A stretch of 64,000 nucleotides of DNA from Euclidia mi. Taxonomy: Eukaryota; Arthropoda; Insecta; Lepidoptera; Erebidae. The stretch covers positions 6,588,761 through 6,652,760 of the forward strand of contig OX123200.2 in NCBI GenBank assembly GCA_944739405.2, read 5' to 3'. The notes under the pieces were generated by a model. That model saw only the letters and a program-made list of their open reading frames with translations. It was not told the DNA's origin and ran no database searches. A program made the translations under genes and the position numbers. This document shows positions 10,045 to 21,402 of the stretch, one piece after another; within the stretch, counting starts at the first letter, position 1, and each line of letters begins with the position of its first letter.

Positions 10045-10262
10045 CTGTTTATATAAAATCCTTGTGTAGGTAACTGACTGACTGACAGATAACGCACAGC
10101 CGAAATTATGGGGCGCAAGAAGGTGAAATTTGGCATGTATGCTCATTGGAGACCGTAGGGGTGCACTAAGAAGGGATGTCCCAAAATTCCCACGGGATCG
10201 GGCAGAAATTATTCAATAGTTAAAGAATGTACGAGCGTAGCTGCTGGCATCCTCTAGTATAC
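10045..10262 (+). repeat. Repeat family D (full copy)
   Basis: About 215 bp beginning TATATAAAATCCTTGTG, then ACTGACTGACTGACAGA, the conserved GTAGGGGTGCACTAAGAAGG, and ending GCTGGCATCCTCTAGTA. The CTAGT end resembles Helitron 3' ends but no clear 3' hairpin is seen. Confidence 0.75.
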
Positions 10263-10584
10263 GTATAAATTTAATACAACGTTTATTATTCCTCTCACAT
10301 TGCACATCAAAGTTTCAATGCGCCATACAAATTCCATGTAAACATTGTAACAATAAAATCTAAAAATAAACATTTTAACAATCATAACAGTGTAAATAAT
10401 GTCCTATAAAACTGCCTACATGCGCCGCCTGGAATAGATAATTGGATCACCTCGTGTGACCGGAATGGCTGTTGAGTCAGGCAATGAGACGTCACACTTA
10501 AGAATATACTGTCAGGTCCTTTATAATATACCCTGGGATAATATATATATATATGGTCATCTGATCCCAAACTGGATTATCCAT

Positions 10585-10665
10585 GTATACATATTCTACC
10601 ACATAAACACATCTCCATTTAGTCCCAAACTAAGCAGAGCTTGTACTATGGGTACTAGATAATGT
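10585..10665 (-). repeat. SINE-D 3' fragment
   Basis: Reverse-strand match to the 3' body of the SINE at 55206-55450 (CCATAGTACAAGCTCTGCTTAG type sequence, shared TAGTACCCATA/AGTTTGGGACTA block). The head is missing. Confidence 0.6.
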
Positions 10666-10685
10666 ATAAACATCTGTACAGGGTG

Positions 10686-11004
10686 TACAAAGACCCTTAA
10701 CGAAAACTGAAATCCCATGTTGTACCAGTCACTGCGAACATTTTTTACTTCGGCACCATACCTCTAATTAGTTACAAAATCGATGCATTTACCCCGCCAA
10801 TATGTTCTTATGCCCCTATGACCCCAAGGATAAGTAGGTATTTCGAGCATTGCACGTGCGCGCTTTTAATTGCGGTTTAAAAAATGTGAAAAATTAAAAA
10901 AGAAATCGTTTCCCAAGTATTATTTTTGGTTAGTATGACTTGGCATGATGTCCACAACGAGTAGACTTCGGCTTGGTGATGGGTCTTGTGACACCCACTC
11001 TATA
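10686..11004 (+). repeat. Dispersed repeat (copy 2 of the ~340-bp pair)
   Basis: Matches 5441-5809 in the same orientation, with an internal deletion relative to it. No ORF. Confidence 0.8.
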
Positions 11005-11109
11005 CACATAAATAAAATTGAAGTGTCCGTTTTTAATATTAAAATAACCGCTTTTTACTAAATGCATATGGATGTATACACGGTACATAATTATAAGGAA
11101 ATGACAATT

Positions 11110-11302
11110 TTTACAATTTTTGTCTGTCTGTATGTCTGTCTGTCTGTTTGTTCTCACTAATCTCTGGAACGGCTGGACCGATTTTGACGGGACTTTCACT
11201 GGTGGATAGCTGATGTACCAAGGAGTAACTTAGGCTATAAATTAACCGCGAAAGCGAAATAGTTCCCTCAGGACGCGGGTGAAACCGCGGGAAAGAGCTA
11301 GT
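11110..11302 (+). mobile_element. Lep1-like non-autonomous Helitron (3' part)
   Basis: TCTGTCTG repeats and GGCTGGACCGATTTTGACGG are followed by a 3' GC hairpin (GACGCGGGTGAAACCGCGGG) and the terminal GAGCTAGT. That is the hairpin plus CTRR end expected of Helitrons, and it resembles the lepidopteran Lep1 family as I remember it. No coding capacity. Confidence 0.7.
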
Positions 11303-11804
11303 ACTTATATAATTTATTTTTGTAATTACCAACATTATACAGCCATCCAACCAGACTAAGTCAAACATCCATGTTCAAGCACACAAATTTTTGACTTGTG
11401 CTGTAATCGAATCCTGGAGCTTTGGCATGGTAGTCGTTAACATTCCCGCTACGCCACTAATATATGTCACATTTTAGGTTTATTAACGTGAACTTTTTTG
11501 TTTACAGGTAAGCAGTGTCTAATTATACTGTATTGAGGAGACATTGCCAAGGGTCCTCCTCAAATTACCAGCGGTAAGTGTAAAACTATAACAACAAAAA
11601 CGTAGTTCCAATATGAATACGGAGAGGAGAAGTTTAAGTCCAGCAGTGGACTCAAGACTGTACAGGATAAAGGATAGAAAATATTCCTTCACTCACTACT
11701 TCCTCTTCTTAAGATATAGTTTCGTCATCATAATACAAGCCTTTCACATCTGCTAGATATAGGCAGCTTCTCATTTATGTCACAGTACTGTAAGAGACAG
11801 GTCG
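11303..11804. other. No gene seen
   Basis: Apparently unique AT-rich DNA between a Helitron and a family A copy; only short frames. Confidence 0.5.
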
Positions 11805-12037
11805 TCCGTGTGGTGACGGATTAAGAATACGGAATGTCACCACCCCATATCATCCCATGGCTGTCGTAAGAGCCGACAGAGGGAGCATATTATGCAGAAA
11901 ACAGCACTGTAAGAGAAGGAAAACTTGATACAAACCCTATACCAACCCGTTTGGCCAGCGTGGTATAGTAGGCCAATCCCTCCTTTCAAAGGAGAGGCCT
12001 AGTCCAGCAGTGGACTGTTAAACGCTGATGATGATGA
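11805..12037 (+). repeat. Repeat family A (copy 2)
   Basis: Full-length copy ending in CAGCAGTGGACTGTTAAACG then CTGATGATGATGA. See 4417-4645. Confidence 0.85.
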
Positions 12038-13994
12038 CTGTAAGAGATAAGTAATTTGTGTCACAATAGCACTGTTAGTAAAGTATGCGCATTTTCTGCC
12101 TCCGTCAAAATTGCTACTCGCGTCGTGTAGGTATTTTCCTTATACTCTATTCACATTACGAAAATATAAAAGGTAAACAAAGAAACCAATGATTCACAAC
12201 CTTAATAAGATAGCAGGATAACCGATCGGGATAGCCCGACCCAATAAAAAATTACTGCCTGTCATACGAAATACGGTTACTTTAGGTGTAATACTTAAGT
12301 TGCCGGGATAATAAATACATCAAAATTTTAGAATCATTGGCATTTTAGGCTCTTTATCAGGTAAAACCTGTATTAGCATAATCAATAATAAAAAATCGTT
12401 ATTAGGTATAATTATGAATAATACAGAAAAAAAAATATTATGCTGTACCATTTATAAATGTCAGGGACAGAAGTTTTGTAAAATAACAACTTTATTGAGT
12501 CTTTCGCTAGAATATTTATCTAAAATCTATTTGGTAGGTAGGCGACATTACAAGAACCATTTTATGATTTCCTTACATTTTATTTTTTCGTATCTTGAAC
12601 AGACTATAGTGACAGCACCCACGAATTAAAATAGGGTATCTATAGTGTCTCACAGTATGTCCAAAGTCAATACAAAATATAATGGGAAATCCAATTTTCC
12701 GTGGTTTATCGTTTATGATATTAAATACTTATATTTAATACACATTCCATTAAGTATTACGTGGTATAAATAAATAACTCATATGTTCTGTATTACACTT
12801 GCAACGCACCATTTCTAAGAGTTTGTACCATAAAGTAAATCTTGAATTTAATTGCGTTTTATTGGCGAAATGGTGCGTTTCCATTACGTTGCCGAGTGTA
12901 AACAACGTTTTGGGTAATCTATGATTTTATATCAATGCGAGTGTCTATATGTCTGTTATTCACGGCTAATTCGCCGAACCATTTTTGATGTTTAACATTG
13001 GGATAGTAGAAGACATCAAGACTCCAGAATAGAGAGGATGACATTTTTGTGCAAATGGACGGACTTCATCGGTTCATTTATCGAATTTTCAGAATAGCTT
13101 ATTTTCTTCGGTGTAATAATTATCATGCTGACATTTACATTTTTCAAACGACTGATACAGAATCACAGACCGTAAATGTCATATCTATTAAACCAGCTCT
13201 TTAAGCGTCTTACTTTTTATTTTTGACAAGTTTACTTAATGAAACGACGCAAAATGGTGTATAATATTAACAGGTTCCTAATCCGTAATAAAACACAATA
13301 GAAAATCAATTGTTAGAAATCATAATTACGTAATACATAGGACAGGAAATGGGTTAATAAAAACATGAAATAATGACTTTCATGTACCTATTTATTCCAA
13401 CTGTTGTAATAACGATTCCACGAACTATTAAGATATGAAGCCATGTGCGATTAAAACAAACTTGAAACAAACACACAGTACAGATTTTAAAACGAAATAT
13501 TATTTTCTTTAATGTTAAACCGAGTATTTTTCCTCAATAAAATAAAAGCTACGCGTATATTAATGTAAATATTTACCTTTATGTGTGTTTATACCATTAC
13601 ACAAACTAGAATTCTTATAAACCAACATCAGATGTGTTATCCAAATATTGTTTTTATAGCTATATTTGCTAGCATTTATATAAACATATACGTATTCATC
13701 ACGTGTCAAATTATGGTAGTTATCTAACATGAATGAGCATAGGGTTTATGTAACACAAAATGTCTTTGAATAGTTTTAATTTGTCTTTTGGAATGTGTAC
13801 CGTGTATTTCTTTTGAAAATCCGATTTTATTATATGAAGCCTGTGATCCTGGCGCTTGCAATAATTCTAAAATATCGGATACCCGAAACATAAGAATGTG
13901 GTACGTTTCCTGAAAGTGATCGAGATAGCCCAAAGAATTAGCAGGCTAAAGGGGCACTGGGCTTGTTTGTCGCAGAACCAACAAGCGTTAGAGT
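12038..13994. other. No gene; longest low-structure stretch of the left half
   Basis: AT-rich with poly-A/T runs. No open frame above about 70 codons shows sensible composition, and no repeat family seen elsewhere in the window occurs here. It could be intron or intergenic DNA; exons too short to see cannot be excluded. Confidence 0.5.
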
Positions 13995-14380
13995 AGTTGT
14001 GTTCTAGAGCAATAATGTCCTCCCGACTGATTCCGGTCACGGCGGCTTGTCTATATATGTGCCTTGCCAACTGCGCGGGACATATTATAGTGCACAAGTG
14101 TGTGCGCATACACGAGTCCACTCTCTGTTCCCTCACTCTCATAGTCCGATGGGACGCCACAAGCGACACGACCGGAGAGAGATTGGGCGCAGTACCAACG
14201 GCTTAACGTGCTTTCCGAGGCACGGGGTGTGACACCGCCAACTCCCTGACTTCGAACTTCTATTGGATAATTCCTAACAGAGAAACCCAAAATCACTTTT
14301 TTTTTCAACCCGGGAATCGGACCCGAGACCTCATGATCCGCAGTTGCTAACACAACTGCAGGACCACAGAGGCAGTCAAC
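13995..14380 (-). repeat. Composite SINE-type repeat with tRNA-like head
   Basis: The minus strand reads, from the right, a tRNA-like head (about 14378-14305, B-box GGTCTCGGGTCCGATTCCCG), then a body including GCACGTTAAGCCGTTGG (family E, about 14190-14225), then a further body to about 13995. An 8-9 nt T run (14299-) and several short misleading ORFs lie inside. It looks like a fusion of SINE-C head and family E body. Confidence 0.6.
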
Positions 14381-14537
14381 TCGTCAGTCGTGTTCTAGAG
14401 TGGAGACCAGTTAGAGGCCTTGGCAAACGTAGCGTAGGACGCCCCCCGGCTAGGTAAAATGACGACAAAAGGTGTGCAACATCACTGCTCAAGTCAGCCC
14501 TCAAGTAGGTATGTAATCTGTGCCACTGATTTCACAG

Positions 14538-14627
14538 GTCTCTGTTCACTATGAGAAGGGTGACCATAATCCACCACGCTGGCGTGCGAGTAGTGCGAGT
14601 TGGCAGACTTCACATGTCTTTCGAGAA
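14538..14627 (-). repeat. SINE-B 3' fragment interrupted by a LINE
   Basis: Reverse-strand match to the SINE-B body (ACTATGAGAAGGGTGACCAT, CACCACGCTGG, TTGGCAGACTTCACATGTCT). It breaks off at 14627 where an RTE-like piece is inserted; the last 16 bp reappear at 15044-15059 as a target duplication. Confidence 0.7.
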
Positions 14628-15043
14628 CACTCATGTACATACTTGGCCATACTGCAAAAGGTTTTGGCATGAATTTTACCAGCCGGCCGCCTGCCTGACG
14701 CCAACCCTCCTTGGGAATGTTGTCGTTATAGGGGAAGGTGATAGGAGATACGGGGTAGTATGAAAGTGGCGCCCATAGCTGAAAAGGTGAAAGGGAGTCG
14801 ATTGGCCTGGTATGGACATGTTATGCGGAGAGATTAGATGTATGTAGGTAAAAAAGTGATGGATATGCATGTAGAAGGACGAAAAGGGAGAGGACGGCCA
14901 AGGAAGAGATGGATGGACTGTGTGAGGATGGATATGAAAGAGAAAGGGGTAAGCGATTGGATGACTGGTGACAGAGAAGTATGGAAGCGAAGGACATACT
15001 GCGCCGACCCCAAATAAATTGGGACCAGGGCAAGACAATGATG
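14628..15043 (+). pseudogene. RTE-type LINE C-terminal fragment, inserted in SINE-B
   Basis: Frame from about 14755 encodes the very conserved end of an arthropod RTE-like reverse transcriptase ORF: SRLAWYGHVMRRD, one internal stop, then GRKGRGRPRKRWMDCVRMD, KEKGVSDWM and DREVWKRRTYCADPK with a TAA stop at about 15016. It ends GGGACCAGGGCAAGACAATG followed by an ATGA tail. Flanking 16-bp direct repeats ACATGTCTTTCGAGAA (14612-14627 and 15044-15059) are a target-site duplication, so this is a 5'-truncated retroposition into an older SINE. 14628-14750 is non-coding and of uncertain origin. It is a dead copy. Confidence 0.75.
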
Positions 15044-15059
15044 ACATGTCTTTCGAGAA

Positions 15060-15463
15060 TACTCTCTGAAGTGAAGTGTCGAAACCATGTGCGACTGCAC
15101 GTATTATCACTTGCTAAAAGATGAAGAAAAATATAGTGAAGCAGCCTGCATATCTGAGAGTTCTAGATAATATCCCTAAAACACAGGCCCGCAGTTGTAA
15201 AAAACGCAGCAGAAGACTAAATATAGTATTGTTAATATGTATTTACTAGTATTCCTACTACAAACAGCTTCGCAACAGTATAATGGAAACTTTCTGGCTA
15301 ACACCCATTACATTGTTTGCACTTACAAGTAGTTTGTCATATTGTACGTCGTAATGTTGGCACTACATGATCATTTTACGATGCACCCGATTTACTACCT
15401 GAGCGTGGCTTTGATACAATGGAACTTGATTGAATTTCACCGTTGATGACTTTAAAATATCTT
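15060..15463. other. No gene seen
   Basis: AT-rich, without recognisable repeats beyond the few SINE-B-like bases after 15060. Confidence 0.5.
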
Positions 15464-15750
15464 TCATCATCAGCCCTTAATACTGTCCAACTGCTGGGCA
15501 CGGGCCTCTTCTCACTATGAGAAGGGTAAGGCCATAATCCACCACGCTGGCCAAGTGCGGGTTGGCAGACTTCACATGTCTTTCGAGAACATTACGAAGA
15601 ACTCTCAGACATGCAGGTTTCCTCACGATGTTTTCACACGATGATTTAATACACGCTTAACTCCGAAAAGTCATTGGTGCGTGCCGTGGATTCGAATACG
15701 AGATCCTTTGCGTAGCAGTGGGTCGGTCTCTTCACTCAGCTATAGCTGCT
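15464..15750 (-). mobile_element. SINE-B, full length, with 12-bp target duplication
   Basis: On the minus strand it starts with a tRNA-like head: A-box region AGCTATAGCTGAGTGAAGAG at about 15746-15727, and a B-box GTATTCGAATCC at about 15690. Then comes the conserved body (TGTGAAGTCTGCCAACCCGC) and the GGGCTGATGATGA-type tail at about 15475-15464. Direct repeats TTAAAATATCTT flank it at 15452-15463 and 15754-15765. The internal pol III promoter boxes make it a tRNA-derived SINE. Confidence 0.85.
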
Positions 15751-15807
15751 CTCTTAAAATATCTTAGAGTAATTAAATTATTAAGTTCAAAATGCATAAC
15801 TATACTT

Positions 15808-15985
15808 CATATAAAGCTAAAGAGCTTAAATTGTTTGTTTGGTTGAACGCTCTAGTGTCAGGATCTACAGATCCGATTTATAGATAGATCTTTTATCGAG
15901 GAAGGCCATATGCTATATAAAATTACGCTATGAGCCACGCCTAAATACCGCAGATGCATCCGTGGGCTCATCTAATTAAGTTATA
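15808..15985 (+). mobile_element. Decayed Lep1-like Helitron
   Basis: Contains ATAAAGCTAAAGAGCTTAAA, GTTTGGTTGAACGCTCTAG and TTATCGAGGAAGGCCATATG, matching the reverse complement of the Helitrons at 40545-40955. The 3' hairpin is eroded. Confidence 0.6.
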
Positions 15986-16523
15986 TTATAAATGCAAAAC
16001 GCTATTTGTAATGCCAAATTTACTATAGATAGGTACCAATTATGATGAAACTATTGTATTGATATTTTTATTTTATTTTATTTGCCTCTTGAGGCATTAA
16101 AGCGAATTTTATATAGAAATCACTGCGGTTTCAACTAATCTATCCATATTATTATTTACTTCAGATGTGATCCCATGCTTTTTAGGGTTCCATACCTCGA
16201 AATGAAAACACGGAACCCTTATAGGATCACTTTGTTAATAAGTATCTTGCGGAGTTATCACTAAATTACTTGTCCTTGTCAACAGACAATGCAAATCTAA
16301 CTTATAAAGATTTCGTACGTCATACATATGAGTAACACACAATATTTGTATGTATGAATACATACAAAACGATGCCAAGGTTTACACCACCATTCATAAA
16401 CCACCCACGTGTTTTGATGAATCGAAATATAATCATTGAATTAAAAATAAGTCTGCCTAATTAGTATCGTTTTATTGAATGACAGAGGCTGCCGTAAGCC
16501 TTATTTGATTGGTTCATTGAGTA
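15986..16523. other. No gene; fragment of a lepidopteran-type repeat
   Basis: 16183-16240 (AGGGTTCCATACCTCGAAAT, CGGAACCCTTATAGGATCAC) is a short piece of a family also present at 24520-24600. Nothing else is recognised. Confidence 0.5.
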
Positions 16524-16705
16524 AGGGACCCTACACACTAGGTTTGTCTACGTAGGCGTTTGATGAACGTATGATGCGCATCGCAGACGCCTTCAGCGGG
16601 CGCATTCAATCTACTGCAGAAAGCTTGGCGATAACGCTAATGGCGCAGACGCCGCTTTATATCTACTGCTGAAAACGTCGGAAAACGAAAGTGTGAAGGG
16701 TCTCT
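16524..16705. mobile_element. hAT-like MITE
   Basis: 182 bp with terminal inverted repeats AGGGACCCTACACACT (16524-16539) and AGTGTGAAGGGTCTCT (16690-16705). The interior is GC-richer with internal near-repeats (CGCAGACGCC twice). No ORF. The superfamily guess comes from TIR style only; no 8-bp duplication was seen. Confidence 0.65.
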
Positions 16706-17022
16706 AAATTCACGAATAGTGTAGTTGTTAAAGTCACGGATGGCGTTAAGTGCTGTGTCGAGTGTTGTGAGTTTGATCCCCAAACTAGACATCTGTGTGA
16801 TCTACAAATAGCTGTTTGGAGTCTGGGTGATCGTTGTGTCCGTTCATTAAACGTTTGTACAGTTTCTCACAACACAGGATTTATCCCTGGTACGGAAGCC
16901 ATCTTTAAAATCTCACTCTCGATCTTATTGTCTTATTTTCTTTACATGTTAGTAATTTCCTTTAGAGTGACCGATTTGAATCATTTCTAAAGAATTTACG
17001 GCACAATTAATTTGTTAATAAC

Positions 17023-17077
17023 AAAGATCATTTTGCAAAATGGCTGGCAACGAAAGCCATTTTGCAAAATGATCTTT
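17023..17077. repeat. Perfect 23-bp inverted repeat with 9-nt loop
   Basis: Arms 17023-17045 and 17055-17077 are exact complements (core GATCATTTTGCAAAATGGCT), with loop GGCAACGAA. Each arm contains the palindrome TTTTGCAAAA. It is immediately followed (17099-17158) by a short retroposon 3' tail (GGAGAGGCCTATATCCAGCA, GGCTGATGATGATAA). Confidence 0.85.
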
Positions 17078-17158
17078 TGCAAGCCGAAAATCCTGCTCAG
17101 TGGCGTGCCATTGGAGAGGCCTATATCCAGCAGTGGACTACGGCAGGCTGATGATGAT

Positions 17159-18149
17159 AAATATAGATAAATTATTATTCGTAATAAGTCTTTTATTAGT
17201 ACTAATTCTGATGACCTTTTTACATGAATATACAAGTACTTATCAAATGCCAATGCAAAGCCTTAGCTGACAGTGTTCTTGAACATAGATCCATTGTCTA
17301 CCTACATAATGATTTCAAAGATATACCTACGTCCGTCAGCTGTCATTATAATACAGCCTTTCACAGACCACTGTTGGGCGTGGACTTTTCCTAATTTGAG
17401 TGTCAGTAGCGTAGTGAGTCAATGGAGGAGTTTTCCTACTATAACCAGACGGCCAATGGGGAATGGGGCTAGTATAAGTTTTGATATTGAGCTTTCTTTT
17501 TCTTAGCAAAGACTCCCACAGAAGAAATTTTGTGTTGCAAGCATAAAAAGAACGGTATATGTTCTCAGTATCCGTTATTTTTTTAGTCCGTTTCAGTTAT
17601 CGTAAGTCTCAGTACTTAGTAGGTACCTACCATTTGTAGATACTGTATATTATATTTTTTATTCTTTTTATCATGTAAGTTGCATGGCCGCCACTCCAAA
17701 ACCTTTCTGCTGCAACGACCGTTTTTTATTCTGGCTATTATTAATTAAGAGTTTAAAGCGGAAAAATAATTTATTCTATCGAGGGAAACTTTGTATCATC
17801 CAATCCACTGACTCGAACTAAAAACGCCTAATACCAAATTACGATACAATATAATCATAGTATATTTTAGTAGCCAATAAACATTAAGAATCCGCACAAA
17901 AACTGACCTACTTGTCAAGTACGAACCTTGGCATTATTATTGTATCAAGAAGGTATTATTATCGGACGCGGAAAAATCAACAATATCACTTCCTGTCGAT
18001 CGATGAAAAAGACCTTGGTATTCAGGTGCGAATACTTGAGATTTTACAAGATTTAACTCGAATGTAGGTTTTTTGAACAGCCTTATTGGTGTCAAAGTCA
18101 AACATGAGCTTACTGATGGATTTTTAAATATCGCCAGATACTGGATTTG
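17159..18149. other. No gene seen
   Basis: AT-rich; short frames only. Includes two plus/minus frames of about 77-79 codons without recognisable content. Confidence 0.5.
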
Positions 18150-18416
18150 GCTGCCTCGTTGGTCTCGCGGCATCAATGTGCGCGTGGGATTGGAAGGTCT
18201 CGGGTTCGATTCCCAGATTTCAAAGTGTAATTGGATTTTTCCGATAGGAAATTATCAGTAGCAGCACGGAGTCTGGTAATGTGCCCGGTACGGCAATAGG
18301 CTCGCCCCCTATTACGTGGGACCTAAAAATTCCTGGCGAAATGTGGGTGTAATATTACCCCTCTGCCAACCCCTTCGGGGATACAGGCGTGAGTCTATAA
18401 ATAAATAAATAAAACT
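18150..18416 (+). mobile_element. SINE-C, full length
   Basis: tRNA-like head: A-box region CTCGTTGGTCTCGCGGCATC, B-box GTCTCGGGTTCGATTCCCAG. Then AATAGGCTCGCCCCCTATTA and the 3' end CTTCGGGGATACAGGCGTGA with an (ATAA)n tail to about 18416. Sister copies lie at 26891, 37525, 38608, 39276, 43966, 55752 and 57367. Confidence 0.85.
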
Positions 18417-18714
18417 GGTTTTGGCTAAATTAGGTTACCAAAACCTGAATGCTTATAAAATTAAAGACTTCTGGGCCCAATTGTCCTAAATAAATACAGT
18501 TTCGATATAATGTCAGTGTCATACTTACGTCACAAAAATCGTATTCTTCTATAATTGAATAAAATCGTAACGACATCGTAAATTGAAACAAGTGTTAATA
18601 TATGTGTCAACGACGAACTGTTTTTCAAATTATACGATAATGACATTAGGTTATCAGAATACCGCTTTTGAGTCCTTTCAAAATATAATATCAATGTCAT
18701 ATAATATAATAATA

Positions 18715-18963
18715 TAATATATAATAATATTATAAAGAGGAAATATTTGTATTTTTGTTTGTTTGTTCGTTTGTAATGGATAAACTCAAAAACTACTGGA
18801 CCGATTTTAAAAATTCTTTCACCATTAGAAAGCTACATTATCTGCGAGTAACATAGGGTATATTTTATTTTAGAAAAAATAAGGGTCCGAAAGATATTTG
18901 GGTTTTTCAGATACGCGAAGTAGTTCCCTCAGGACACGGGTGAAACCGCGGGAAACGGCTAGT
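18715..18963 (+). mobile_element. Lep1-like non-autonomous Helitron
   Basis: Starts in AATAATATTATAAAGAGGAA and contains GTTTGTTTGTTCGTTTG and ACTACTGGACCGATTTTAAA. It ends with the GC hairpin GGGTGAAACCGCGGGAAACG plus GCTAGT. TGTCATATA occurs on both sides (18695-18703 and 18963-18971), which is unexpected for Helitrons and may be chance in AT-rich DNA. Confidence 0.75.
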
Positions 18964-20045
18964 GTCATATAAAAAGACGAGAATTGGGCCACTGATAGTA
19001 GCTAATAGCGGTCGGTCTGTGCGGAAAGCCTTGGCGATGTCGGAGGGGTAGCCCCTCCTTAAACTAAGCAATTGCTCAGAAATCTTTATACTACTCCAGA
19101 TATTTTCCTCACAGCCTAACGCAATAATCCACCCAACTTATGCCATTACGCAAGCTGTATGCTCAAACATAAAGTAGGTTGATGTCCAAAATACAAAAGA
19201 AAACCTATTAAAATGTCCCTGCATACCCATTTACGGTACTCAGACTGTCATGGACAAACAAACATTCACGCTGACATATGTAATCTAAATTAATTCAAGT
19301 CACATCACAAGGCCACGGGTGGGCGTGGGCTAATATTTACATACAGTCATTGAAGGTTTTTGTCACTTAGCACGCGTTCATTCATCGCCGTCATGCGGTA
19401 GGAGCTATAAGTAATGGTCGATAATTATAATATCAATATGGAAATTATATGACGCTATCGTCATAATTATGTTTTAAGTACATAAAAAATATGGCCGTCA
19501 AACATAGAACCTATCGTGTTTTGAAGTCGGTTGAAAATCACTTATGCCGACTGCACTATCATCGTAGAAGCAATTTTAGACAGTACCTAGTTTTTCTTTA
19601 TGATTAGAGCACGTACAATGGTCAAACTTGACGCTAGTACACCATAAAGGCGAAAATCGCTTAGCTAGACATGGTCGCGTCCAGTTCCCTAGTCAAACGT
19701 AATATGGGAAGTGGTTTTGTATTAGTGTGCGTGTGCGTTGACTTTAAGAGCGAGCCAAAAGATTTTTTTTAAACAGATCGAGCACGAACTTGTTTCATTG
19801 TACTTATATTTTTTTCATATATCTACCTACCTCCCTATAAAGGGAATAAAAAGAGGGCTTAAAGATTGCTCGAAAATATCTGGTCTAATGTAACGCTAAC
19901 CAGGTGGAGTGACAATATAACGCAAAGTGATTGGCTGTGGCTGTGTAATCAAAAAGCTTTAAATCGCGATCAGAGGTCTGCATTATATTATGATGATAAT
20001 GACCTAACATGTAGGTACTTTCATATAGGTATATTATATCCTTGC
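18964..20045. other. No gene seen
   Basis: Mostly unique AT-rich DNA. A short GC-richer bit at 18980-19060 shows no recognised similarity. Confidence 0.5.
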
Positions 20046-20284
20046 TCATCATCATCATCATCATCAGGCTTTAACAGTCCACTACTAGACTAGGCCTCTC
20101 CTTTGAAAGGAGGAATTGGCCTACTATACCACGCTGGCCAAACGGGTTGGTATAGGGTTTGTATCAAGTTTTCCTTCTCTTACAGTGTTGTTCTCTGCAT
20201 AATATGCTCCCTCTCTCGGCTCTTACGACACCCATGGGATAAAATGGAGTGGTGACAATCCGTATTCTTAATCCATCACCACAA
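20046..20284 (-). repeat. Repeat family A (copy 3, reverse)
   Basis: Reverse-strand full copy starting from an (ATC)n tail. See 4417-4645. Confidence 0.85.
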
Positions 20285-21135
20285 CTCGATTCAAATCAAC
20301 CCGATTCAAGAGACACATTGGGCAATGATCTCATTCAGAAAAATTACCTACTGAGCCGATCCGCATCACAGTTTGAATCAGTGATGGTGCGAAACGACTA
20401 AAGACCCACCAACGCGGCCCCCATCAGGCATCTTTAAACATACCTACAGTTAATTAGAAAAAAGAAAACTACCAAATCACATTCAGAGGTTACGTCTACA
20501 ATAAATGTTTTTGTACAAACGTTTTTGTTTCATTTTTTCACACGTTGTTATGATAGCGCAGATGTTCAACAAAAACTAAAGAAATTGTTTGAATTATCGT
20601 TATTAACGTTCTAAAATTACTCGTTTTTGCTTATAAATTATCTTGACTTAAAAAATATGCCAACTTTATGGTAATACATAGAAAAAATTAAAAAAGTGTA
20701 GTGTCATCTTCAACGTTTTTATGCTAATTAAATATTGACTAGGTATAAACATTTTAAATAGTTTGTTATTTTAATATAAAAAGCAAATTCATTATTGGAT
20801 TATAAATGCTAATTATGTTATTATAATATAATTATTGTTGAATTTAAATATTTAAATGGTTTCGCATTTTTAGCGGTAGGTAGGTATACCAAATATAAGC
20901 TATAAAAAATATGTCAAGAATAGATAAAAATATCTAAATTACCTAGCGGTGTGAAATATACCTAAAAATCGGTCGACCCGTATTCGAGAAGAGCGAACAC
21001 ATATTATATACAACGTGATACGAGATTTTTAAATTAAAAACAAAACCGTCTACACTAGTGACAGGTCTTGTCACGCTTGAACTTCCTTGAACGAAATTCT
21101 ATGAACGAAGTTCTTTGAATGAACATCTTTGAGTT
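20285..21135. other. No gene seen
   Basis: Very AT-rich with no open frame of note. 20290-20420 is a slightly GC-richer block, possibly a decayed SINE head. Confidence 0.5.
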
Positions 21136-21402
21136 CCTAATGGAAGGAAAGAGGAACCCACCACGCCACCACCTCGGATTGACCACCCCAACTATTGCAA
21201 TAGAAAAAGGTTGACAATACCGAACTCCTCTAAAAGGATAAGGGATATAGGAATGGTATGGGTACGTAAGTACCTGTTTATTCTGTGGTATGGGTTCCAG
21301 GAAGATACCTGACGTGCAGTATCCCGCTGTATGCGCCGACTATTCTTCGACATGTGTTTCGCCTCTGCACGAGGCATCCTCAGGAACGATGGGCAACGAT
21401 GA
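21136..21402 (-). repeat. Dispersed repeat (copy 2 of 6684-6947)
   Basis: Reverse-strand copy with about 40 bp inserted relative to the first (around TATGGGTACGTAAGTACCTG at 21259). Confidence 0.8.

Noticed and set aside
18695..18971. 9-bp direct repeats around a Helitron as a target duplication
   Set aside because: Helitrons do not duplicate their target; the repeat is AT-rich and partly inside flanking simple sequence, so chance is more likely.
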